From positions 1 to 8,522 of the forward strand of contig QHXE01000597.1 of the NCBI GenBank assembly GCA_003222835.1: a DNA stretch of 8,522 nt. The letters run 5' to 3'. A program made the translations under genes and the position numbers. The notes below the pieces were generated by a model. It did not search any database and was not told the DNA's origin. It worked only from the letters and a program-made list of their open reading frames with translations. Numbering within the stretch: position 1 is the stretch's first letter; each line of letters begins with the position of its first letter. The DNA comes from Acidobacteriota bacterium (GTDB lineage: Bacteria > Acidobacteriota > Blastocatellia > Pyrinomonadales > Pyrinomonadaceae). This document shows positions 1 through 6,664 of the stretch, in pieces.

Positions 1-1139
1 TAATTGTGATGACAGCCTATGGATCGATTGATGAAGCCGTGCAAGCGATGAAAGACGGCGCGCATGATTTTCTTCAGAAGCCGGTCGATTCGAATCACCT
101 GCTGCTGCTCGTCGAGCGCGCGCTCGAGCAATCGCGCCTGCGGACCGAGAATCTTCTGTTGCGCGAAGAGTGGTCAAAGCGTTACGGTTTTCCGCGCATC
201 ATTGGCGAGTCGGAAGCTATCAAGCGCGCCGTGGCTGAAACGCAGCGCGTCGCGCAGACTGAGGCAACGGTGCTCTTGTTGGGAGAATCGGGAACCGGCA
301 AAGAGCTTTTTGCGCGCGCCGTTCATCATCTTTCGAACCGGCGGGACAAACCCTTTGTGGCGATTAACTGCGCTGCTATCCCTGAAACCTTGATCGAAAA
401 CGAGTTGTTCGGGCACGAACGCGGGGCGTTTACCGGAGCGGGTGAACGGCGGCTGGGCAAATTTGAGCTGGCGTCAGGCGGCACGGTGTTTCTCGATGAA
501 ATCGGCGAACTGCCATTGGCGGTTCAGGGAAAACTGTTGCGCGCAATTGAAGAGAAATCAATCGATCGGATCGGAGGCAAGGCGTCAATTCCCGTCGATG
601 TCCGCATCGTCGCTGCCACTAACAAAGACCTGCGCGCGGCGGTCGATAACGGAGAATTTCGTGGTGACCTTTTCTTTCGGCTGGCGGTCTTCCCAATTGA
701 AATTCCACCACTCCGCGAACGTGACGACGACGTGGTGTTGCTGGCTCGGAGTTTCGCGGCGCAATTGGGAAAAGAATTGCGCGGCCGCGAGGTGACGCTC
801 AGCGAGACAAGCATCGCTGCTCTCCACACTCACAATTGGCCCGGCAACGTGCGAGAACTCGAGAACGCGATTGAGCGGGCATGCATTCTCTCCGATGACG
901 CGCAATTGGAGCCGCGTGATTTAGGTCTAATTAATGAAGAAGTGCGCGATCCGAAAGCTTTCGGCTTTGATATTTCCGGCACTCTGAATGAAGCCGCCGA
1001 CCGCGCCGTGAAAATGATTGAGCGACAAAAGATCAGGGACTCGCTGGCCGCGCACGACGGCAACAAGACCCGCGCCGCGGAAACGCTGGGTGTGAGTTAC
1101 AAGACGCTCTTGACCAAGATTAAGGATTACAACCTTTAG
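1..1139 (+). CDS. Sigma54-dependent response regulator, NtrC family (5' end cut by window)
   Basis: This is a cytoplasmic transcription activator that couples phosphorylation of a receiver domain to ATP-driven remodelling of sigma54 RNA polymerase. The reading frame is open to the left edge, so the GTG at 6 is not the real start. Numbering from that GTG, residues 1-45 are the end of the receiver: the switch Thr in MTAYGS and the conserved Lys in LQKP are present, while the phospho-accepting Asp lies off-window. The AAA+ domain spans about 65-300, with Walker A GESGTGKE (93-100), the sigma54-contacting GAFTGA loop (140-145), Walker B GTVFLDE (159-165), sensor I AATN (203-206), arginine-finger segment FRGDLFFRL (218-226) and sensor [10 protein letters not shown] (278-285). 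A Fis-type HTH closes the protein (about 345-375, [18 protein letters not shown]). All catalytic motifs are intact. The cognate histidine kinase is not visible and may lie upstream. Target genes are unknown. Confidence 0.97.
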   Translation, partial: IVMTAYGSIDEAVQAMKDGAHDFLQKPVDSNHLLLLVERALEQSRLRTENLLLREEWSKRYGFPRIIGESEAIKRAVAETQRVAQTEATVLLLGESGTGKELFARAVHHLSNRRDKPFVAINCAAIPETLIENELFGHERGAFTGAGERRLGKFELASGGTVFLDEIGELPLAVQGKLLRAIEEKSIDRIGGKASIPVDVRIVAATNKDLRAAVDNGEFRGDLFFRLAVFPIEIPPLRERDDDVVLLARSFAAQLGKELRGREVTLSETSIAALHTHNWPGNVRELENAIERACILSDDAQLEPRDLGLINEEVRDPKAFGFDISGTLNEAADRAVKMIERQKIRDSLAAHDGNKTRAAETLGVSYKTLLTKIKDYNL

Positions 1140-1262
1140 CTCAGGATTACTCGAAGTTGGGACAAAGCTTTTCGGCAAATCGTTGGATCGTAGTCCCGCA
1201 GGGCAGGATGTTATAGAACACAAGCGATTTGGATATTAGTGATTATGGGGGCATGATATTAC

Positions 1263-1325
1263 GCTCCTGACGGAGCTGGTGTTCTCAATAACAGTTGTCT
1301 ATAGACATTCGACTCCTAGCGGAGC
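1263..1325. repeat. Composite palindromic element (hairpin, palindrome, hairpin), REP-like
   Basis: Three symmetrical units sit in 63 bp. The first is a stem GCTCC/GGAGC with loop TGAC (1263-1276). The second is a perfect 12-bp palindrome TGTCTATAGACA (1296-1307). The third is a stem CTCC/GGAG with loop TAGC (1313-1324). The two hairpins are also imperfect direct copies (11 of 14 bases, 1263-1276 against 1312-1325), 49 bp apart start to start. The element ends 18 bp before the murJ ATG, so it would lie in the murJ promoter or 5' leader. There is no T-run after either hairpin, so it is not a standard intrinsic terminator. A dispersed REP-type repeat or a regulatory site are both possible; a single window cannot show copy number. 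Confidence 0.55.
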
Positions 1326-1343
1326 CGGCGGCAATTCTAAGAC

Positions 1344-3128
1344 ATGAAGGACGATCAGGACTCAGAGCCCCAGCCTCCAGATTCCGAACCTCAAGGCGAT
1401 AGTTATAAAGCCTCATCTCCCGATCTCAGTAGAGGCACCGAAGCTTTTCAAATTAACCATAACGCCACCGAAGCGGCCGGAGAAACCATTGCCATAGTCG
1501 GCGAATCTACCGGACGGTTTCCCCGCCCGCAAAGCGTCGACACCGGGGAGAGTGAAGGCACCGGCAAACACGCGATGATGGTCGGCGCTGGGATTCTGAT
1601 CAGCCGGATCATCGGCGTAGTCAGACAACGCGTGTTTGCTTACTATCTGGGCACCTCGGACGCCGCGGGCGCTTTTAGCGCGGCGTTCAGGATTCCCAAC
1701 TTCTTGCAAAACGTTTTTGGTGAGGGCGCTCTCTCAGCATCTTTCATACCGGTGTACGCGAATCTCCTGGCGCGAGGAGACAAGAAGGAAGCGTCAAGAG
1801 TTGCCGATGCAGTGCTCACGATGCTCGCGCTCACGACTTCGATCATCGTCCTAGTCGGCGTGTTGACGACTCCATTTTTTGTCGGGCTTTTCGCCTATAG
1901 TTTTTCCGAGGCGGCTCGCGAATTAACCATTGAGCTCGTCAGAATCTTGTTCCCCGGCGCGGGACTTCTGGTTTTGTCCGCCTGGTGCTTGGGAGTGCTC
2001 AACAGCCATCGCCGCTTCTTCTTGTCATACACGGCGCCGGTCGTTTGGAACCTGGCCATTATCGCCACGTTAGTTTTGTTTGGGAATCGTAAGGACCAAT
2101 TTCATCTGGCAACTTTCACCGCGTGGGGCTCGGTGGTTGGCAGCGCTTTGCAGTTCGGAGTTCAACTGCCGACCATACTGAAACTGATCGGACGACTCCG
2201 TCCGGTGCTGGACATCGCAAGCGAAAACGTTCGCACGGTGCTGAGGAACTTTTTCCCAGTTTTCATGAGTCGAGGCGTGGTGCAAATTTCCGCTTTCGTC
2301 GACGCCATGCTGGCTGGCTTAATCAGTGAACAAGCCGTCGCAGCGCTGATGTATGCCCAAAGCCTTTACACTTTGCCTGTGAGTTTGTTCGGCATGTCGA
2401 TTTCAGCGGCCGAGCTGCCGGCGATGTCCAGCGCTCTGGGCACGACTACTCAGATCGCGGATCAATTGCGTCACCGGCTGAGCGAGGGCCTAAGTAGAAT
2501 CGCCTTTTTCATCGTTCCATCGGTGATGGCAATGATGGCCTTCGGAGACGTAATGACTGGGGCGCTGTATCAAACCGGCAAGTTTGGGCGTGCCGATTCA
2601 AAATACGTCTGGGGGATCCTCGCGGGCTCGACAATCGGATTGTTAGCTTCGACCTTGGGCCGACTCTATGCTTCGACTTTCTATGCGCTGCACGACACGC
2701 GCACTCCACTTCGTTATGCAGTGATTCGCGTGCTCCTAACGACGTGCCTCGGTTATTTGTGCGCGATTCCACTGCCCCGGTTAATCGGTCTCGACCCGAA
2801 GTGGGGCGCAGCAGGATTAACGGCGTCCGCAGGTGTCGCAGGTTGGATCGAGTTTGCTCTGCTGCGAAGAAGTCTGAACAATCGCATCGGACACACTGGA
2901 TTGTCACTCGGTTACGTCTCGAAGCTCTGGCTGGCGGCAGCAGTTGGAGCCGGCTTCGGTTGGGCCATCAAGCTCGCAATTGGAGTGCCCCATCCGGTAA
3001 TTGTTGCGGCGTTGGTGCTCGTGCCTTACGGGCTGGTTTACTTTGCAATCAGTTCGGCGCTAAAGGTGCCGGAGGCAAACGCTGTTGTGGGACGCGTGTT
3101 GGGTTTTGTTGGGATCCGAACGCGATAG
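1344..3128 (+). CDS. murJ: Lipid II flippase MurJ (MviN family, MOP superfamily)
   Basis: MurJ is the inner-membrane transporter that flips lipid-linked peptidoglycan precursor (lipid II) to the periplasmic face. At 594 residues it exceeds the usual ~510-530 because residues 1-77 form a hydrophilic, acidic, Pro/Ser-rich extension that would lie in the cytoplasm. The MurJ core begins near 78 with many hydrophobic helices and the signature stretch ISRIIGVVRQRVF (86-98), RIPNFLQNVFGEGALSASF (116-134) and a YAQSLYTLP helix (338-345). Aligned by eye to E. coli MurJ, R18, R24 and E57 are kept (R88, R94, E127), but D39, R52, R270 and E273 correspond to G109, Q122, S340 and T343. I kept the ATG at 1344 because the frame is open and coding-like. 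It has no clear Shine-Dalgarno, and the paired ATGs at 1575 and 1578 (M78, M79) are alternative starts giving a normal-length protein. It converges on the regulator at 3131-6199. Confidence 0.93.
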   Translation: MKDDQDSEPQPPDSEPQGDSYKASSPDLSRGTEAFQINHNATEAAGETIAIVGESTGRFPRPQSVDTGESEGTGKHAMMVGAGILISRIIGVVRQRVFAYYLGTSDAAGAFSAAFRIPNFLQNVFGEGALSASFIPVYANLLARGDKKEASRVADAVLTMLALTTSIIVLVGVLTTPFFVGLFAYSFSEAARELTIELVRILFPGAGLLVLSAWCLGVLNSHRRFFLSYTAPVVWNLAIIATLVLFGNRKDQFHLATFTAWGSVVGSALQFGVQLPTILKLIGRLRPVLDIASENVRTVLRNFFPVFMSRGVVQISAFVDAMLAGLISEQAVAALMYAQSLYTLPVSLFGMSISAAELPAMSSALGTTTQIADQLRHRLSEGLSRIAFFIVPSVMAMMAFGDVMTGALYQTGKFGRADSKYVWGILAGSTIGLLASTLGRLYASTFYALHDTRTPLRYAVIRVLLTTCLGYLCAIPLPRLIGLDPKWGAAGLTASAGVAGWIEFALLRRSLNNRIGHTGLSLGYVSKLWLAAAVGAGFGWAIKLAIGVPHPVIVAALVLVPYGLVYFAISSALKVPEANAVVGRVLGFVGIRTR

Positions 3129-3130
3129 AA

Positions 3131-6100
3131 TCAGGCGCTAGCTTTGATCTCGTAGCGCTCGATCTTCAGGTAAAGACCGCGTCGCGTCAGGCCGAGTTCT
3201 CGAGCGGCCCGGGAAATGTTGCCCTTGTGTTTGCGCAGGGTCTCACCGATCATCCGCCGTTCAACTTCTGCGAGCGCGTCGGCCAGCGTCACACCCTCCA
3301 ATGAGATAGTCTCCGAGGGACTGCCGTTCGTCGCGCCCAGCCGCGCCACCGGAGCCGGGGGCGCCGATGGAACACCAATCCGCCGAAGTTCGGGTGAGAG
3401 ATGTTCCGGCGTGATCAAGGTATTGTTCTCGGCGCGCGCCACGATTCGCTGAATCTCGTTGCAGAGTTGGCGAACATTCCCGGGCCAGCCAGCTACCATC
3501 AGAAGATCAACGGCTTGAGGACTGATGTGAATATCGTAGCGGCCAAACTTTGCCGCGTAATGATTGATGTAATAGTTCACGATCGCGGGTATCTCGGAGC
3601 GCCGCTCTCTTAGCGGCGGCACACGTAGTCTGATGATGTTGAGACGGTAGTAGAGATCCTCACGAAACCGGCCCTGAGCAACCGATTCTTCGAGGTCTGT
3701 ATTGGTCGCCGCGATGATGCGGACATCAATCTGCAACGGTTGCCGCTCACCCAGCGGTTGAATCTCACCTTCCTGCAAGAAACGCAATAGCTTTGGCTGC
3801 AGGTCCAGTGGCAGATCCCCCACCTCGTCCAGGAACAGAGTGCCTCCCGCCGCGGTGCGAATTAGACCGAGCGAGTCGGATACGGCGCCGGTAAAAGCTC
3901 CACGACGATAGCCGAAAAGATAACTCTCGGAGAGTTCCTTGGGAACGGCAGTGCAATTAAACGGAACGAAGACTTTGTCGCGGCGAGCCGACAACGCATG
4001 AATCGCGCGGGCCACCAACTCCTTTCCGGTGCCCGATTCTCCGGTAACAAGCACCGTCACATCGGATGAGCGAATCTTGTGAACTTCTTCAACTAACCGG
4101 GTCATTGCCTGGCTGGAATGAATGAAGCCAGGCATAAGGCTTGCTCCCACAGCCCCCTCGTTCTCGACACTCTTGCCTTTTGCCGCGCGGGCCCTTAGTG
4201 CGCAAACATCCATTGCGAGTTCCACCAGGCGCAGCAAAGGCTCGAGTGTCAGGCCTTCGGAAAGATGTGCACAATCCCTTGGCGAGATCAAAAGCGTCGC
4301 GGGCAAAGCATTGGTGGATTTTAGCGTAATGATCTTTGCGTCATGCCTCTTTGCAAACCGCTCAAATGCCGCATCGTTATCAATTGATGTGAACTCATCG
4401 GCAATCGCCGAGGTTTCTTTGTTGTTGTAGCCGTGCGCGATCACAACAGTCTGCCTTTGTTCCTCATCGGGTTCGAAAATCATTACGCGCTGAGCTGCGG
4501 TCTCCTGGCGAATGACTGCCGCCAACTCTCTTAACAACAAAGGGCGCGAAGCCACAGCTTCTGCCAGCCTCAGCGTGACTAGTTGTAGAACTGCCTCGCT
4601 CTGCCGCTCGCGCTGCAGTGGAGTTTGGCTGTGCATTGCCAACGCGGCCTCGGCTGAAGCAAGGTCGAGACAAGCACCCAGTTCCCGAAAGATACTCGTG
4701 GCGATAGAGAGGTGCTCTGTTGCACGTTCCGGCTGCGCCAGCATGTAAGCGCGTCCCAATTCATAATGTGCGCGACCGCTGCGGTAGCGGTGCCCCAGCA
4801 TTTCAAAAATGGAAACTGTGCGACCGAAATGTTGCACGGCCAGAGAGCCGTCAGATCTGTTCAGGGCGAGCAGGCCCCGAAGTCGTTGGGTTTCTCCCAC
4901 AAGCCCTATGTCAGCCGCTGAGTCGGAAGTTTGTTCAGATACCTTTCGTAGGCTCGCGTCACAGAGATCCAATTTGCCACTTTGAAGGTAACTCTCAGCC
5001 AGCAGAAGTTCGGATTCGCAGACGGCCGTACGGTCCCTGATGTGTTCAGCCATTTCAAACGCCTGTTTGGCCGTGGCTGAGGCTTCGGTGCTGGCGTTCA
5101 TTAAGATATGCCAGCGAGCCAATGTGCGCAGTACCTGGCAGGTATACCACTTGTTATCATTCTCGAAGGACAGCTCGACGGCACGTTCAAGGTAGCTCTT
5201 GGCCTCATCGAGATTGCCTCGAAGCATGGATAGTTCAGCGAGGGAATCTAGAATCATCGACACCCTGTCGGCCCGGTCATCGACTTCGGTAGCCAGAGCG
5301 AGTGCCCGCTCCAAAGCTTCCTGCGCGCGATCCCACTGCCCGACAAGAATCAGGTTCATTCCGAGGTTGTTATGGGCATCGGCGGCCAGGTTCTTATGTT
5401 CCGTGCGCTCGTAGTAGCCAATCGCTTTTTCGAGGTAACGAATGCCCTCCAGAGGCCGTTTTAGCCAGCAGCAGGCCCCAGCCATATTCGAGTAGATTTT
5501 GCCCAACAAGAATGTCGACGGATGATCGCCGATTAGCTGTAGTGCCTGTCCGAAATTTTCCAGCGCCGATTCGTGTTGCCCCTCGGCATGGATGGAGAGC
5601 GCGATTCCGAAGTACGCTTCTGCTAGACCCCGCCAGTTTCCACTTTGTCGGTAGATCTCCAGCGCTCGCTGCGAGTAATCCAGTCCGATCTGGTATTCGT
5701 TGATGCTGCGATAAACTCGGCCGAGCGCGGCATAAATGTCCCCAGCGCCGGCGTCCGCGCTCTCTACCGGTAAATCGCGCAGCATGGCTTTCAATAGCGT
5801 AATCGCCTTCGGGTGATCTCCGGAGTAGTTATACGCAATGCTAATCTGCACTAAGATCTTCACCGCGAGGTTGGCAGGAAGCTTCGCTCGCGCCTCCGGT
5901 AATTCGTACATGGCAACTGCCTGCAGAGACTCTCGATAGTCGCCATGCATCTCCATGGCGAGCGAAAGTGCAAGGCGCGCCATAGCCAATGTCACAGGAT
6001 TATTTGTGGCCCCGGAAATCAGGGAAGTAAGACGAGAACGAGCTTCGACTGAATGGCCCTGATCAAGGAGGAGATTAATCGCTTCAAGCTCGCCTGCCAG

Positions 6101-6199
6101 GAATTCGGGTGTAGGTTTGCCAGCCCGCGACCGCAGCCGTACACGGGCGTGGGCCAGATCGACTACGGGGTTATCAGAGAATTGACCTTTACTGCTCAA
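3131..6199 (-). CDS. TPR-domain sigma54-interacting transcriptional activator with Fis-type HTH
   Basis: This is a 1022-residue soluble regulator with no receiver domain. Residues about 35-520 form a long tandem TPR-like helical array, with recurring patterns such as YSQRALEIYRQSGN (175-188), LGMNLILVGQWDRAQEALERA (279-299) and LDEAKSYLERAVEL (330-343). Residues about 535-670 resemble a GAF-like sensor fold, recognised weakly. The AAA+ domain (about 690-920) is complete: Walker A GESGTGKE (720-727), GAFTGA (767-772), Walker B GTLFLDE (786-792), sensor I AATN (830-833), arginine-finger segment FREDLYYRL (845-853) and sensor II WPGNVRQL (905-912). After a Pro/Ala-rich linker, a Fis-type HTH ends the protein (KGNISRAARELGLTRRGLYL, 992-1011). 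Intact GAFTGA supports true sigma54 activation. The TPR region probably senses a partner protein or ligand. The start is a TTG with no visible Shine-Dalgarno; an in-frame TAA lies 15 bases upstream and the first internal ATG is codon 73. No function-specific gene name is justified. Confidence 0.93.
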   Translation of the reverse strand: MSSKGQFSDNPVVDLAHARVRLRSRAGKPTPEFLAGELEAINLLLDQGHSVEARSRLTSLISGATNNPVTLAMARLALSLAMEMHGDYRESLQAVAMYELPEARAKLPANLAVKILVQISIAYNYSGDHPKAITLLKAMLRDLPVESADAGAGDIYAALGRVYRSINEYQIGLDYSQRALEIYRQSGNWRGLAEAYFGIALSIHAEGQHESALENFGQALQLIGDHPSTFLLGKIYSNMAGACCWLKRPLEGIRYLEKAIGYYERTEHKNLAADAHNNLGMNLILVGQWDRAQEALERALALATEVDDRADRVSMILDSLAELSMLRGNLDEAKSYLERAVELSFENDNKWYTCQVLRTLARWHILMNASTEASATAKQAFEMAEHIRDRTAVCESELLLAESYLQSGKLDLCDASLRKVSEQTSDSAADIGLVGETQRLRGLLALNRSDGSLAVQHFGRTVSIFEMLGHRYRSGRAHYELGRAYMLAQPERATEHLSIATSIFRELGACLDLASAEAALAMHSQTPLQRERQSEAVLQLVTLRLAEAVASRPLLLRELAAVIRQETAAQRVMIFEPDEEQRQTVVIAHGYNNKETSAIADEFTSIDNDAAFERFAKRHDAKIITLKSTNALPATLLISPRDCAHLSEGLTLEPLLRLVELAMDVCALRARAAKGKSVENEGAVGASLMPGFIHSSQAMTRLVEEVHKIRSSDVTVLVTGESGTGKELVARAIHALSARRDKVFVPFNCTAVPKELSESYLFGYRRGAFTGAVSDSLGLIRTAAGGTLFLDEVGDLPLDLQPKLLRFLQEGEIQPLGERQPLQIDVRIIAATNTDLEESVAQGRFREDLYYRLNIIRLRVPPLRERRSEIPAIVNYYINHYAAKFGRYDIHISPQAVDLLMVAGWPGNVRQLCNEIQRIVARAENNTLITPEHLSPELRRIGVPSAPPAPVARLGATNGSPSETISLEGVTLADALAEVERRMIGETLRKHKGNISRAARELGLTRRGLYLKIERYEIKASA

Positions 6200-6536
6200 A
6201 ACGGCACGGTTCAGTTATCTAGAGAAGTAATCTCCGCCATCAAAAGGGTGAGCACCAAACAGGCGTAGATCTCAATAGAGTCCTAATCCTTTTGACTTTT
6301 CACTTCGGAAACTTATCACGTTTCTGAATGACCTAGCTGCCTGGCTCCCGAATTAGTAAAAATATCACAGGTAGAGGATGTCGTCGATTGTGAAGGCTTC
6401 GGATAGCGTGCCTATTAAGGTTAGGAGACTATGTGTAAAGAGGAAGAATACTTTTCTGGAGAATTGAGCGCATTGAGTCTTTAATCAGTTATCCTGAAAA
6501 GACGGATAGGTTGGAGCAGCGGCAGGCGGCGGGGAC

Positions 6537-6560
6537 GAAGCCGACCGCGCTTCTTATTTT
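6537..6560 (+). terminator. Weak intrinsic-terminator-like hairpin followed by T-rich tract
   Basis: A 5-bp stem GAAGC (6537-6541) and GCTTC (6549-6553) with a 7-base loop is followed directly by TTATTTT. The stem is short and there is no recognised + strand gene upstream, so it would only make sense as the end of an unannotated short transcript or as attenuation in a long nnr leader. It may be chance. Confidence 0.2.
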
Positions 6561-6628
6561 TCGAGCGCGTCGCGTTCATAACTCAGTGCTCCCGCCTTAA
6601 TCCTGCACGCTTTTTCATGCCATTTGAA

Positions 6629-6658
6629 TTGACCCCCTAATGGACTTCTCCTTATCAT
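6629..6658 (+). promoter_or_regulatory. Sigma70-like promoter of nnr, implying a leaderless mRNA
   Basis: TTGACC (6629-6634) matches the -35 consensus at 5 of 6 bases. TATCAT (6653-6658) matches the -10 consensus at 5 of 6. The spacer is 18 bp. The expected transcription start, about 7 bases past the -10 box, falls at 6664-6666, on the GTG start codon of nnr itself (6665). No Shine-Dalgarno precedes that codon, which agrees with leaderless translation. This is consensus matching by eye, and Acidobacteriota promoters may differ from E. coli ones. Confidence 0.5.
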
Positions 6659-6664
6659 CGCGAT

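Larger units (their letters stand above)
6200..6664. other. 465-bp divergent intergenic region between the TPR regulator and nnr
   Basis: The region is visibly more AT-rich than the flanking genes and holds no ORF of gene length that I believe. It should carry the promoters of both divergent genes. On the + strand I see a strong sigma70-like promoter at 6629-6658, a weaker TTGACT-16-TATCAC pair at 6292-6319, a weak hairpin plus T-rich tract at 6537-6560, and a 17-codon ORF at 6431-6484 (ATG, preceded by AGGAG at 6423-6427 with only 3 bases spacing). On the - strand there is a 9-codon ORF at 6240-6211 just before the TTG of the regulator. I found no -24/-12 sigma54 promoter with correct spacing and no recognisable riboswitch or tRNA. 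Confidence 0.6.

Noticed and set aside
1159..1197. GGGAC...GTCCC stem after the response regulator as a terminator
   Set aside because: Five-base stem with a 29-base loop and no T-run; too weak to call.
1229..1257. TTGGAT-17-CATGAT as a murJ promoter
   Set aside because: Only 4 of 6 matches at each box, which is expected by chance in a gap of this size.
1263..1325. CRISPR-like repeat pair
   Set aside because: Only two short, non-identical hairpins, no regular spacers and no cas genes.
2509..2907. 132-codon - strand ORF inside murJ
   Set aside because: Antisense shadow of a clear membrane-protein gene, rich in Arg and Ser, with no recognisable domain.
2744..3304. 186-codon + strand ORF overlapping the murJ end and the regulator end
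   Set aside because: It runs in another frame of murJ and antisense to the regulator. Its translation is Arg/Ser-rich low-quality sequence with no family pattern, while both overlapped genes have clear motifs.
5302..5703. 133-codon + strand ORF inside the TPR region of the regulator
   Set aside because: Antisense shadow with Pro/Arg-rich composition and no motif; the minus-strand TPR pattern explains the sequence.
6609..6622. Sigma54-like TGGCAT...GC on the minus strand
   Set aside because: The GG to GC spacing is one base short of the strict sigma54 requirement, and it lies about 400 bp from the regulator start.
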